Notes under the pieces: model-generated
The model's input: only the letters and a program-made list of their open reading frames with translations
Databases searched by the model: none
Told to the model about the DNA's origin: nothing
Position numbers and translations under genes: made by a program
From: Clostridia bacterium
GTDB lineage: Bacteria > Bacillota_A > Clostridia > Oscillospirales > UBA929
Direction: 5' to 3'
DNA length: 29,481 bases
Assembly: GCA_026001245.1 (NCBI GenBank)
Contig: BNZR01000010.1
Location: 1 to 29,481, forward strand
Shown here: piece after piece, positions 15,271 through 24,126 of the stretch
Layout: each line of letters opens with the position of its first letter
Position numbering within the stretch: position 1 is the stretch's first letter

Positions 15271-15661
15271 CGGAAGCCCCCCAGAATCGAAAATTGATGT
15301 AACAATCATGTGTACAAAAACGTCTGTGCGGATTGTTGTAACATTGAAATTCTTTCCCGCAATAGACGCAGATTTTTGAATTGTCCTTTTTGTGTTTGAG
15401 CATGTCGCGATGATGATTCCACCACGCGTGACGGCAAGCGTCCGAGCAGAACTTTTTAGGACGTGTGCGCGGCTTGATTATTAACGGCTCACCGCATTGA
15501 GAACATAATTTGGGATCGACAGTGGGCGTTGTTGGCGGAGCCTCCCGACGGCAGAAAGACTTAACTGTATTCACCGAAAGCCCCAGCTTTTCAGCAACGA
15601 GCGCGAGGGATAACCCTCGCGCCCGCAAACTCCAAATCGACTGTTTTTGTTCGGGCGTCAT
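15251..15661 (-). CDS. HTH and double zinc-finger phage protein
   Basis: The 136-residue protein starts MTPEQKQSIW and has an N-terminal helix-turn-helix (about residues 5-35; LSLALVAEKLGLSVNTVKSF), like sigma-4 or Trp-repressor-type homeodomains. Two Cys-rich zinc-finger-like units follow, with the pattern C-x2-C plus a later C-x3-C (CSQCGEP/FCSDAC and CVYCGKE/FCTHDC). The ATG at 15661 overlaps the endolysin stop by four bases. Its place between lysis and integrase genes suggests a regulator of the recombinase operon. The function has not been established. Confidence 0.75.
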   Translation of the reverse strand: MTPEQKQSIWSLRARGLSLALVAEKLGLSVNTVKSFCRREAPPTTPTVDPKLCSQCGEPLIIKPRTRPKKFCSDACRHAWWNHHRDMLKHKKDNSKICVYCGKEFQCYNNPHRRFCTHDCYINFRFWGASDDKRAI

Positions 15662-16488
15662 TTGATAACTCCGTTGTTCAACGCGCCCCACGTCAGCGGC
15701 CCGACAGAGCCATCAACCGCCAGTCCCTTAGACTTTTGAAATGCCCGCACCGCCGCGTCAGTAAGCGGCCCGAACGAACCGTCTACAGCGAGTTTGTGCC
15801 CGTACTGGTTTAGCGCGGTTTGTAGCACCTTGACATCTTCACCTTTACTGCCTCTTTTGAGTGTCGGACGCTTCACGGCAGGTGGGGAAACCACCGCCGA
15901 TGTAGCGTTGTCGCCGTAATCAACATACGGAATATGTCCGTGCGAAACCCATGACCGTTTGGGATAGCCTGTCTTTTTCGCAAGCGCGTCCGCACCGGGG
16001 ATATTGCCTACGACAGAAAACTTCACGCCCCGCGTGTCCCACGCGGGGGTACTCTCGACACACAGTCCATCGCCGATATATATGCCGATATGTCCCGCCA
16101 TGTGCAGCGTTTCTCCTGCGTCCAGCTTCGTGATGTCCCATACCTTGGACTGCTCCGTGACTTTCGCCATCGCGTCTGCGTTGATGTCCGGCACACCGTT
16201 TGAACCATATGCCGTGCCGCCGTAGGACTTTGACCTGTCGCCGCTGAAGCCCCAGAGTATGGCTTTGATGAAGCACACGCAATCAAATCCGAAGTATTTA
16301 TTTTGCGCCATCGCCGCCACGATGTCGGCTCTGTGTTTTTTATTATACTCCGTCTGATTGAGTTTCGCCTCTTTGGGCGCGGTTGGTGTCATCGGAACAC
16401 CGAAACACCCTTGCACGTAATATGTCGGCAAAGATACCACAGATTTTGCTTTTGATACGAAGTCTGACGCTTTCATTTTTACAGCCAT
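15658..16488 (-). CDS. Endolysin: NlpC/P60-type cysteine peptidase with peptidoglycan-binding domain
   Basis: The 276-residue protein has an N-terminal NlpC/P60-like catalytic domain with probable nucleophile Cys70 in FGFDCVCF and His133 in MAGHIGIYIGD. After a linker, a C-terminal PG_binding_1 domain (about 208-272) has two characteristic half-repeats (KVLQTALNQYGH and AVRAFQKSKGL with AVDGSFGPLT and AVDGSVGPLT). It should cleave the peptide part of peptidoglycan at lysis. There is no signal peptide, so export would depend on the holin encoded just upstream. The ATG at 16488 lies immediately after the holin stop. Confidence 0.92.
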   Translation of the reverse strand: MAVKMKASDFVSKAKSVVSLPTYYVQGCFGVPMTPTAPKEAKLNQTEYNKKHRADIVAAMAQNKYFGFDCVCFIKAILWGFSGDRSKSYGGTAYGSNGVPDINADAMAKVTEQSKVWDITKLDAGETLHMAGHIGIYIGDGLCVESTPAWDTRGVKFSVVGNIPGADALAKKTGYPKRSWVSHGHIPYVDYGDNATSAVVSPPAVKRPTLKRGSKGEDVKVLQTALNQYGHKLAVDGSFGPLTDAAVRAFQKSKGLAVDGSVGPLTWGALNNGVIK

Positions 16489-16489
16489 G

Positions 16490-16879
16490 TTATTTGTCCC
16501 CTTTATTTATTTGTGATAATATTTCGCGTAGTTTTTCGGGTATCGGCAGACCGATAATCGCGGCGTTTTCGAGTAGTGAAATACCCTCGTTGCTGATGTA
16601 AAAGAATATCGCCGCCGTGCGGAGTGCTGTGCCGTCACCTAAAAGATATACATCTATCAAATGCGCCAACCCGACAATCACAAAGAGCATAATCTTTTTG
16701 AATATACCCCTCGCGCCGACTTCACTGGACAGTTCTTTCCTAACGATGGCGCACATCACCCCTGTGATGTAGTCCGCGACGGTGAACGCGATAAGCGCGT
16801 AAACAAAGCCGTCCAGACCTCCGAGAAACCATCCGAGAAAACCGCCTACTGCGGCGAAAATAGCTTGTATTGTTCTCAT
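16490..16879 (-). CDS. Phage holin (TcdE/Cph1-like)
   Basis: The 129-residue protein has several hydrophobic segments (about residues 5-20, 22-45, 65-85 and 90-110), including the motif FTVADYITGVMCAI and a late SNEGISLLENAAIIGLPIP. This pattern is characteristic of the holin family of clostridial phages and TcdE-like toxin export holins. It ends in a charged tail, KLREILSQINKGDK. ATG 16879 has AGGA six bases upstream. A TTG at 16897 in the same frame is less likely. It forms membrane holes that release the adjacent endolysin. Confidence 0.93.
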   Translation of the reverse strand: MRTIQAIFAAVGGFLGWFLGGLDGFVYALIAFTVADYITGVMCAIVRKELSSEVGARGIFKKIMLFVIVGLAHLIDVYLLGDGTALRTAAIFFYISNEGISLLENAAIIGLPIPEKLREILSQINKGDK

Positions 16880-16908
16880 CTTCAGTCCTGCTTTCAATTA
16901 AAATAGGT

Positions 16909-17529
16909 TCAGCGTATCGGACGCGTCGCGGGTGTTGAGCCTATGCCGAGTCCGAGCGACACGAAGCCGTAACCATACGTGTCGTCCACGACATTCTGCC
17001 ATGCTCCGCTCCCGATTTTCTTCTTGCGAAACAGCATAAAGCCGCCGTAGGTCACTCCTGTTGTGGAGCAGTCCGTGGCGAGTTTTGTGCCGGTTACGAT
17101 GCCGTCAATCTGAATTTCGCCGCCTTTGTTGCGATACCCAACAGTGGTGTTTGCGGTGAAAATGCGATAGGTTTTGCCGTTGATGACCTCTGTCGCCGAC
17201 GCGACGAGCATTGTGCCATTGCTGTTGAAATAGTGATACGGTTCCTGCGAACTCACCCACGCGTAGTCGTCCAGCGTCATGCCGGGTGAGGTTTCGATAA
17301 CGCCGTTCACCTGATTGCCGTTGTGTCGGAAAATAATCCGGAAACTGGTCTGACCGTAGGAATCGTTGGGGATTACGGTGTAGAACTCGTTGGGATAGAT
17401 GATCCCAACTTGCCCGCCGCCCGCCGTAGTACCGCCGCTGTGGTACTGACTGCTGACGAAGCTGTTGTAGACGGGGAATTGCAAGCCGGAACGATTGACG
17501 AACGCTGCGCGCATGTTTTGAAGTGCCAT
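16909..17529 (-). CDS. Phage minor tail or baseplate-associated protein, function unknown
   Basis: The 206-residue protein starts MALQNMRAAFVNRSG at 17529, behind an AGGAGGG site; a longer frame to 17820 is out of phase with real coding. The body is predicted mostly beta-strand, with IIYPNEFYTVIPN and an SSQEPYHYF segment, and no Cys-based or catalytic motif. It is located between the GH18-type tail glycosidase and the holin, where siphophages encode receptor-binding, tail-fibre or lysis-accessory proteins. I do not recognise a named family. Confidence 0.6.
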   Translation of the reverse strand: MALQNMRAAFVNRSGLQFPVYNSFVSSQYHSGGTTAGGGQVGIIYPNEFYTVIPNDSYGQTSFRIIFRHNGNQVNGVIETSPGMTLDDYAWVSSQEPYHYFNSNGTMLVASATEVINGKTYRIFTANTTVGYRNKGGEIQIDGIVTGTKLATDCSTTGVTYGGFMLFRKKKIGSGAWQNVVDDTYGYGFVSLGLGIGSTPATRPIR

Positions 17530-17632
17530 GATAGTTGCCCTCCTGTTAGATTTATTTGCAAAATGCGGACAGCCTGCAGTCCGTTCGCATAATTGCCTAT
17601 TGCAATTTGCCGTTTTGTGATGTATAATATAA

Positions 17633-20017
17633 TCAAATCTGCTTTGGCAGAGCCTCCCACAAACGTATATCTTCCTGCCCCAAAGACCAAATCGCGATGC
17701 CGCGCAACCTCCACCGATAAGCCGCTTCGTTAGACCAATACACCAAACTGTCCACATCCTGATAATACAAGATTGAAAATCCGTCCGCGTCACCAAGAAA
17801 CAACCGTGAAATCCACACATCTATATCTCGAGGCACAACTTTCACGGTATAGTCCGCGTTGCATGGGATTTGCAACAAATCAGAATGGTAAAAATCATAT
17901 TCCATCGAAATATCGGCGGTTCGCGTTGCGGATTCCTCAACATCGGAAGTCAGTGTGAACACTTGAAACTCATCGTCCCATGTAACATTATCTCGCGGAA
18001 TTCGGCCGAACTCGGACACCGTTCCGTCCGGCATAATAACATCAAAAGCTTCATACGGCTCGTATGTCCATGCGTCACCAAGCCGCAGTAACTCACATTT
18101 GATTTGTCCATCAGACTGAATGCCGCAATGCCCTGACGTAGGCGTGATGTTCGCCGTGAAACGCAACACATTACTGTTGCCGGAATATACACGCACTCGA
18201 TTGCCGCGTTTGCGGAATTCCAACAGATACATGTTCGGATTTGTACGAATATCAATGTTGGGAGTTTTCGAGAAACTACCCTGCCAACTTCCGAGAAGTG
18301 TGTTGGTTTGATACAACTCTACGCGTTGAGTGTCGATGTTAATGCAACAGAAAACATTCCCTACGAAAACCCCGGCGCGGCCGTTGCTGTCGGCGGGAAA
18401 CGCAATCCGTGCGCGAAGATGAATGTCATCAAAATCATCATACTTCCACGCGAGTTTTCCGACACCCTCAAGCTGAGAATACGGGCGCGTGGACGCGGAC
18501 TCACTTCGCCAAATGCTCCAAGTACCGGACAGCGTTTCCCAATAGGTGCTTTGAAGCGTGGGCGAATCGCGGAAATCCTCGTACCAAATCAGCGCGGAGT
18601 CGGGTTTTCGGCGCAGAACCTCGGCAGTCAGCTTGAAACCCCTGTCGGGAACTGCCATTACGCCGGTTACATCTTTGAAACTGCGTGGGGAGAGCGAGAA
18701 TGCCGCGTCCCCGGCAGACGGCGATTCGTTGAAATCAGAGCAGACGCGGAAACCAAAGAACTGCGCTCCCGCGCTGACATCAACGGCAAGCGTGTGTTCG
18801 CCCGCAGACAGTAGCGCACCTTTGGCAAGCGTCAGCCAGCAAGCTTTTCTCCAATACGGCCACCACAGGCGAGTTTCGGATAAGATAATCTCTGTGCCGT
18901 CCAGCGTAATCGTGATGGTGTTCTTGTCCCAAAACGGAAAGCAAATCCGAACCGCAATATCATAAGTGCCGGATTGAGAAATGTTGAATTTGTATGCAGA
19001 TTTGACAGTACTTTCGTCAATGTAGACAGTTCCGAATTCCACCTTCTGTGTTTTGCCGTAGCAAGTCAGATAACGACGGCGATTATAAGTTTCCGCAACA
19101 ATCGGAGCGGACTTCGTTTCCGCATCCCAACCCTCCATATAATCGTAAACATGCGGCAACGCCCACGGACCTTTGTTATAATCGTCCCAGTACGCAATCC
19201 ACGGAATGAACGGTTGCGGAGGCGCGTCATTCGTGAAGTTGTACGCGCCAATCATCCAATTCTGCGCGGCGTAATAAGTGTTGGAAACGCCGCGATAACC
19301 ACTAGGTGTTTCGTGTATACGCCAATTCCAGCCGTAGGCGGGCAGACCCATGAAGATTTTTTCAGACGGCATAGCGGTTACAGCGTAATCATACACTCCC
19401 TCCAGCCAATCACGCGGCGACACCGGTCCGGGCGCGGAGCCTGCCCACGCCATGCCGTAAGACATAATCGCGGCGGTGTCGCAGTGGGCGTTCAAATCGG
19501 CATAGACGCACCAATTCTCGCCGCCGACAGAGCCTTGAACGCCCGTCATGCCGGGCAAACATATGTTGACGAGTTTGGCGGGATTATAACTTTTTACTGT
19601 GCTGTAAATATCAGAAAGCAGAGCGTTTGCGGCGGCACGATTCTCATAATCACCGCCTTTTTCGAGGTCGATGTCCACACCCGCGCACCACGGATATTTG
19701 CCAATAATACGCAATATTTCGGACAAAAACTTGGATTTTGCGCCGTTTGTATCATTGCGAAGTGCGGCGAAAACACTAGCCGCACCGTGATTCATGATAG
19801 TAAGCAACCAGTTGATATGCGGCCATTTCGCACGATATTGAGCCAAACTCGCAACGCTCGTGCCGGTTTCGGAAATCGTGCCGGTCGCGTCAACCTCGAA
19901 CGTAAAAATACCCACGGTATCAAGCCTGTCGCCGTACTTATTCAGAGCTTCATGCATTCGGGTGTTACCCATGAACGTCCAGACCATGCAACGCTTACCC
20001 TTGATATAATCCCTCAA
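17633..20017 (-). CDS. Tail-associated GH18-type glycosidase with inserted sugar-binding modules
   Basis: The 794-residue protein begins with a glycoside hydrolase 18 TIM-barrel fold (about 1-300): the catalytic motif AGVDIDLE with D115, D117 and catalytic E119, the MSYGMAW strand, and GLPAYGWNW. Two beta-rich modules follow: a carbohydrate-binding-like domain (about 325-430) and a LamG/concanavalin-like domain (about 475-650). The last 60 residues return to GH18 sequence (LRGIAIWSLGQEDIRLWEAL), the typical final barrel strand. It probably cleaves cell-wall or capsular N-acetylhexosamine polymers during infection. The start is TTG 20017, which overlaps the preceding stop and lies downstream of GGGGGGTGA. 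An internal ATG at codon 11 is an alternative. Confidence 0.85.
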   Translation of the reverse strand: MRDYIKGKRCMVWTFMGNTRMHEALNKYGDRLDTVGIFTFEVDATGTISETGTSVASLAQYRAKWPHINWLLTIMNHGAASVFAALRNDTNGAKSKFLSEILRIIGKYPWCAGVDIDLEKGGDYENRAAANALLSDIYSTVKSYNPAKLVNICLPGMTGVQGSVGGENWCVYADLNAHCDTAAIMSYGMAWAGSAPGPVSPRDWLEGVYDYAVTAMPSEKIFMGLPAYGWNWRIHETPSGYRGVSNTYYAAQNWMIGAYNFTNDAPPQPFIPWIAYWDDYNKGPWALPHVYDYMEGWDAETKSAPIVAETYNRRRYLTCYGKTQKVEFGTVYIDESTVKSAYKFNISQSGTYDIAVRICFPFWDKNTITITLDGTEIILSETRLWWPYWRKACWLTLAKGALLSAGEHTLAVDVSAGAQFFGFRVCSDFNESPSAGDAAFSLSPRSFKDVTGVMAVPDRGFKLTAEVLRRKPDSALIWYEDFRDSPTLQSTYWETLSGTWSIWRSESASTRPYSQLEGVGKLAWKYDDFDDIHLRARIAFPADSNGRAGVFVGNVFCCINIDTQRVELYQTNTLLGSWQGSFSKTPNIDIRTNPNMYLLEFRKRGNRVRVYSGNSNVLRFTANITPTSGHCGIQSDGQIKCELLRLGDAWTYEPYEAFDVIMPDGTVSEFGRIPRDNVTWDDEFQVFTLTSDVEESATRTADISMEYDFYHSDLLQIPCNADYTVKVVPRDIDVWISRLFLGDADGFSILYYQDVDSLVYWSNEAAYRWRLRGIAIWSLGQEDIRLWEALPKQI

Positions 20018-20580
20018 AATCGTTCACCCCCCAACATTTCATGATACTCAAAATACACACGTGCGGATTTGCCGTCCTCCAGCTTGATTTGGTGCTTGCT
20101 GTCCCACGCGGCGCTGTACTGATAAAATCCGCGTTTTTGAGTAGTTTCTCCGTTTAACAGACATTCGTGCGTAGACGCTTTGAGCGCAAGCTCATCTCCC
20201 GCAGTCGCGACGGATATGAATGTCGCCCGGTGTGAACCATAGCCTTGCGAGAGCAATATGCTACCCGCCGCCATTTCTTGATTCGGATAGATATAACAAT
20301 CCAATCCCGCCGAAGTTTCCCCAAGATTAAATATAATAATAGTGTCATTGCCGCGCACTATGCCGTTATGGAATCGCGGCGAATTCTCGGATTTTAGCAA
20401 CATCGCAGAAGTATGCGGAGCGTAGCCCGAAAGCATGTTGCCCTCTTGGAATTGAATGTCGGTGAAATGTATAATGCCTGTGCAAGCTGAGATAAAAGGG
20501 CGAACTGCGACGCTCACAATACGCTTGTCCGACTTGACTTTTACGGTTTCGTGGAAACGCAGAAAATTGTTGATTAGCAT
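20014..20580 (-). CDS. Phage minor tail protein with a C-terminal-lectin-like beta module
   Basis: The 188-residue protein has an N-terminal beta module (about residues 15-55; KRIVSVAVRPFISACTG and FTDIQFQEG). It matches the corresponding part of the 62-residue protein at 20636-20824, including the spacing of the Cys-x-Gly and FTD motifs. The remaining 130 residues are beta-rich without recognisable catalytic residues. It ends with a TTGA overlap on the glycosidase gene. It is likely a small structural or adhesin subunit at the tail tip. The exact role is unknown. Confidence 0.65.
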   Translation of the reverse strand: MLINNFLRFHETVKVKSDKRIVSVAVRPFISACTGIIHFTDIQFQEGNMLSGYAPHTSAMLLKSENSPRFHNGIVRGNDTIIIFNLGETSAGLDCYIYPNQEMAAGSILLSQGYGSHRATFISVATAGDELALKASTHECLLNGETTQKRGFYQYSAAWDSKHQIKLEDGKSARVYFEYHEMLGGERF

Positions 20581-20635
20581 GGCAACTCACCCCTCTACTA
20601 TAAAGAGCAGACATGTTGTACTTTTGTAAACACCG

Positions 20636-20824
20636 TCACCCCGCCAAAGTCCACTTAATTTCGCATATATTCCCGACCCACCCGGTGGCAACAGAACCGC
20701 CTTGGAGAAACAAATCGGTAAATCGCACCACCCCGGAACAATCTGATACCACGAGTCGAACTGTTATACTTTGTATCCTGCCGCTTTTGATTGGCGACGC
20801 GTCCCGCGCAATATGCTGAAACAT
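20636..20824 (-). CDS. Small tail protein, or severed end of the tail hub's last domain
   Basis: The 62-residue ORF encodes a beta module (GRIQSITVRLVVSDCSG, VRFTDLFLQGG, ATGW) of the kind that closes CBM_4_9-like domains in phage tail proteins. It is in the same frame as the 834-residue hub gene, and only one TAG at 20837-20839 plus a few codons separates them. ATG 20824 is preferred because GAGGA lies eight bases upstream, whereas ATG 20833 directly touches that site. It may be a true small gene, since a paralogous module stands alone at 20014-20580, or the product of a nonsense mutation in the hub. Confidence 0.6.
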   Translation of the reverse strand: MFQHIARDASPIKSGRIQSITVRLVVSDCSGVVRFTDLFLQGGSVATGWVGNICEIKWTLAG

Positions 20825-20836
20825 AAAAACCATCCT

Positions 20837-23341
20837 CTACAACAAGTCGATAAATCGCGTTTCGGTCGAGCCGTCCTCAAATTCAAATACCAATTCAAAT
20901 CCAACTTGCCCGTTCTCGCCTTTTTGCAAATTCTCCGAGCCAATCTGTGCGGAAATTGTGTAACTCTTGCGATTCGCGGGATAGACCGTCTGCGCCATAC
21001 TCTTCGTAACGCCCAATGCCCCCACCGCTTTGAACGATGCCGTCCCGCTCACGCCGTTTTCAATATCCACCTCAAAGCCTGAATTCTGCCAATACGCAAA
21101 ACCATCATCCGCACGGGAATTGCGCAGATGGTTAAAAGGCACTAAATCCTTGATTCCCTGCTGTATCAGACTGGATTGGTCTAACTGATCCGCCCAGTAA
21201 TCCGAAGAAGCGTCTCCCAACTCGCGAAGTTTCGTGGATAGTTCCAGAACCGTTTTCCAAGGCTCTTGCAGGTTATACTCCCGCCGAATGACGCGGGTTT
21301 TTATCGTGAGATTAAGGTCGCGGTCGTCCACAGTTACAATATCTCCAAGCGTCCAACTCTCGTGTTCATAGCCCGTGAGAACGGACAAATCCATAGCGGA
21401 AAGCACATAAGATACACGCGGTTTTGCATACTCCGCAAGCCGCATATTGGCGTAATCCAACATTTGATACGGATTCGCGAAGTTGGAGCAATCCAAAGTT
21501 GATACACGAATCTCATTAGAGTAGGTGAAATCTTCAACATACTCCTTGCCGCCGTTGACGAGCGCGAATGTCATGCCATCCTTACCTAAAGCGTACAGAC
21601 GTGTCACCAAACTTCGGGTATCCACCACGCGCTTGATACTTTTGAGGTTCTTCCTGTAGGCAAATAACGCGCCGCTGTCTTTGCCGCTGAATGTGAGCAG
21701 ACTCACAAGACGGTTGCGGCTATCAAACACAAGGTCGCCGCCGTGGATTTGTTGCATTTTGCGTAAAATAGCAAGTACATTTTTCTCTTGACATTCCCAC
21801 GTCCGTAGTGTAGAATTAGTTACAGTCCAGATGCCCCAATCCGTGCCGCTTAAGGCATACTCCATCGCTTCAGCAGCTGTCGCGGCGTTGAATTCTCGCG
21901 GCAGTTTCTCAGCGGAGAATGTCAGGTCATAGAACGCGGCCTCGGCGTATACGGTGGTAACAACGGCAAGTCCGTCCATGCCTTTTTCATCGGTCAATGT
22001 GCGGATTCGGTAGATATCGTCAGCAATTTGCACTTGCTTCTCGTTTTCAAGCGAGAGTCGTTTCGTATCGCTGTAGGGCAGCTTGAACTCCAAGATGTCC
22101 GCGCCGTTGATTTCGCCGGTCACGATGATGTCGTATGCGTTTTCCAGCACGGCCTCCCACGCGCCGTTCGCGTCAAGCACGACGGGACGCGCAAAGCCAA
22201 GCCGTGCGTACGGCGCTTTGGGAATGTCGTGGAGCGTGATGTCGAGTAGCTTCGGCGTGACGACGGTATTGTTCGTTGTGAGCGTCACCTTATATTTAAT
22301 GTAGGCGCGATTCGGCGACAATAACTCGCCGCTCACACCTACAGTCTGCCACGCAGACCAATCCACCAAATCGTCAGACGTAGACGTTTCAATCAGCGAC
22401 ACCGCAGTAGTTCCAACCGTATACTCAGAAGTCACGGACACGCGACCAGTCCCCGCGAGCGCGCAGGGCGCGGCGATGGTAGTCAGCACACCCTCCGTTG
22501 CGGGCGATTTCAATACCGCCGCGCCGGGTACGGACAGTGCATCAACATTAGAAGTTGTGTCGCCGCCGTTGGCAAGCAACGATTGACGGGAATAATCCTG
22601 CAAATCCTCAACAGTAAGCGCGGAGTCGGTTTCAAAGAACCAATCGTCAAGACCTCCGGCGTAATAATACTGATTGCCGTGCATACCCAAAACAATGTCC
22701 GCAACACACGACTGATTAAGCGTTCCTGTGAACGTGCGTTTCGGCGCTGTAAATATTACGCCGTCCGCACGATTGCACAAAATCAACTGCGATGTTTTCG
22801 CTGTCACCTCGATAATCGCGGCGAGAAAATACCACCCATTGTTCACCATGCTGAAACTCGGAGTTTCACTCTGATCCAAAATCGCCGCCCCCGCCGAATT
22901 GTATAACATCATGCGCGGTCTGCCGGATATTAACGAGAGATACAACAGCGGATTGCCGGGGCCTTGGCGGGTATTGAAAATCGGACTATACTGCTGTCCG
23001 ATGGAGTAGGTCGTAGGATTGAGCCAACCGCCGACCGCGATTTTATCGCCGAGATTGCTGAAAAAACTACCATCATTCGCGGCGATTAAGTGTGTTTTCT
23101 CGGTTGTGGGATTCGTGAGGTTCTGCCGAAAGTACCGCCCGAAACGACCGCTGGGCAAGCCCGCAGTCGTGCCGCTCCAACCCGAAATCGTAAGATTGCG
23201 GACGTTGCCGGACGAATCGGCAAGCTGACCATTTATACTTGGCGCGGACTCGTTGAAACGCCATATGGCAGAGGTTTGCGGCGTAACCGGGAATTCGCCT
23301 GTGAAATCTTCTTGCGTTGTTAATGTCGATTTTATCCCCAC
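20837..23341 (-). CDS. Tail hub / tail-associated protein with N-terminal LamG domain
   Basis: The 834-residue protein has an N-terminal LamG (concanavalin-like) domain (about residues 24-250, ending AGGLDDWFFETDSALTVEDLQ), a beta-rich linker domain (about 265-375) and a phage hub domain (about 375-720) resembling prophage tail endopeptidase/gp27-like proteins (GDIVTVDDRDLNLTIKTRVI, EPWKTVLELSTK). A C-terminal sugar-binding-like domain is cut short at residue 834. It follows the distal tail gene, the usual place of the tail-tip hub. The start is GTG 23341, seven bases after GGAGG. The LamG domain probably contributes to binding the host surface. Confidence 0.82.
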   Translation of the reverse strand: MGIKSTLTTQEDFTGEFPVTPQTSAIWRFNESAPSINGQLADSSGNVRNLTISGWSGTTAGLPSGRFGRYFRQNLTNPTTEKTHLIAANDGSFFSNLGDKIAVGGWLNPTTYSIGQQYSPIFNTRQGPGNPLLYLSLISGRPRMMLYNSAGAAILDQSETPSFSMVNNGWYFLAAIIEVTAKTSQLILCNRADGVIFTAPKRTFTGTLNQSCVADIVLGMHGNQYYYAGGLDDWFFETDSALTVEDLQDYSRQSLLANGGDTTSNVDALSVPGAAVLKSPATEGVLTTIAAPCALAGTGRVSVTSEYTVGTTAVSLIETSTSDDLVDWSAWQTVGVSGELLSPNRAYIKYKVTLTTNNTVVTPKLLDITLHDIPKAPYARLGFARPVVLDANGAWEAVLENAYDIIVTGEINGADILEFKLPYSDTKRLSLENEKQVQIADDIYRIRTLTDEKGMDGLAVVTTVYAEAAFYDLTFSAEKLPREFNAATAAEAMEYALSGTDWGIWTVTNSTLRTWECQEKNVLAILRKMQQIHGGDLVFDSRNRLVSLLTFSGKDSGALFAYRKNLKSIKRVVDTRSLVTRLYALGKDGMTFALVNGGKEYVEDFTYSNEIRVSTLDCSNFANPYQMLDYANMRLAEYAKPRVSYVLSAMDLSVLTGYEHESWTLGDIVTVDDRDLNLTIKTRVIRREYNLQEPWKTVLELSTKLRELGDASSDYWADQLDQSSLIQQGIKDLVPFNHLRNSRADDGFAYWQNSGFEVDIENGVSGTASFKAVGALGVTKSMAQTVYPANRKSYTISAQIGSENLQKGENGQVGFELVFEFEDGSTETRFIDLL

Positions 23342-23345
23342 AACT

Positions 23346-24113
23346 CTACCTCCAACGGCTCATCGTCTGTATTTTCAGTTCTGTAAATGTCGCTCCCATA
23401 ACCGCGATATTGACGTTATTCGCACCCTTACGCAGTATGGGAAAGTTCAACTCCCGCAAACACGGCAGGCCGTTTCGGTGTGTTTCACCCTGCGCGTTCA
23501 CAACTTTCGCCGTAACTTTGCCCGAATCAATAACAAGCGTTTCTCCGACCGCCAACATGCCCACCACGCACAATTCTGAACTGTTCGTGACAATTGAAAT
23601 ATAAGCATTAGCGGGAATCACCCCTTTCAGCAGATACACAGGCTCGGAGTCCGTATTCCCCTTGAGCCGCCGCACCTCATGTGCGCCTGCACTATTAAAT
23701 GTAAACACCTCATCTGTAAGCGCGTAGGCGTGTGGATCGGGACAAACGAACCTCAAATCAAACGCCCCCGCCGATAATACTAACCGCTCACAATCCACCG
23801 CGTCAGTGAGCCGTGCGAAAAAATATCTGTCCGGCACATCGTCCAAGACAAGCTGACGCAACCCGTGTTCGGGATTGAGCCACTCCGCCATATCGTCTAG
23901 CGCAGATACCAACGCCGCGAAGCTGCGCTGAGGGTAAATATTACAATGCACCGTAACGACTTTCTCGGCAATATTACTGCCGAAATCCACCACACCCGCT
24001 TTGCCGGGTATCGACACAAACGAGTTGCGCAGAACCGGGGACGCTTGCCAATTCGTCAGCCGCGCCTTGATTTTCATACTCTGTGACGATATACCGTTAT
24101 ATGTGAAGCCCAA
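23346..24113 (-). CDS. Distal tail protein
   Basis: The 255-residue protein belongs to the siphovirus distal tail (Dit) type. An N-terminal part (about 1-135) begins MGFTYNGISS and contains SIPGKAGVVDFGSN and LVLDDVPDRYFFARL. A second beta domain (about 150-255) follows, with FDLRFVCPDPHAY at the junction. It forms the ring that joins the tail tube to the hub. TTG 24113 is chosen as start because it follows GGGGGTGA and family members begin with this GFTYNG-like motif. The longer ORF to 24269 would overlap the tape measure gene. The order tape measure - Dit - hub is standard. Confidence 0.88.
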   Translation of the reverse strand: MGFTYNGISSQSMKIKARLTNWQASPVLRNSFVSIPGKAGVVDFGSNIAEKVVTVHCNIYPQRSFAALVSALDDMAEWLNPEHGLRQLVLDDVPDRYFFARLTDAVDCERLVLSAGAFDLRFVCPDPHAYALTDEVFTFNSAGAHEVRRLKGNTDSEPVYLLKGVIPANAYISIVTNSSELCVVGMLAVGETLVIDSGKVTAKVVNAQGETHRNGLPCLRELNFPILRKGANNVNIAVMGATFTELKIQTMSRWR

Positions 24114-24126
24114 AATATCACCCCCA

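Noticed and set aside
18974..20044. Plus-strand 356-codon ORF
   Set aside because: It is the antisense shadow of the GH18 tail glycosidase. It has no ribosome binding site support and its composition is Arg/His-rich, as expected of a complement frame.
20837..20839. Amber-recoded phage (TAG read as an amino acid)
   Set aside because: TAG terminates the tail terminator-like gene and the T-type chaperone at natural ends, so there is no general recoding.
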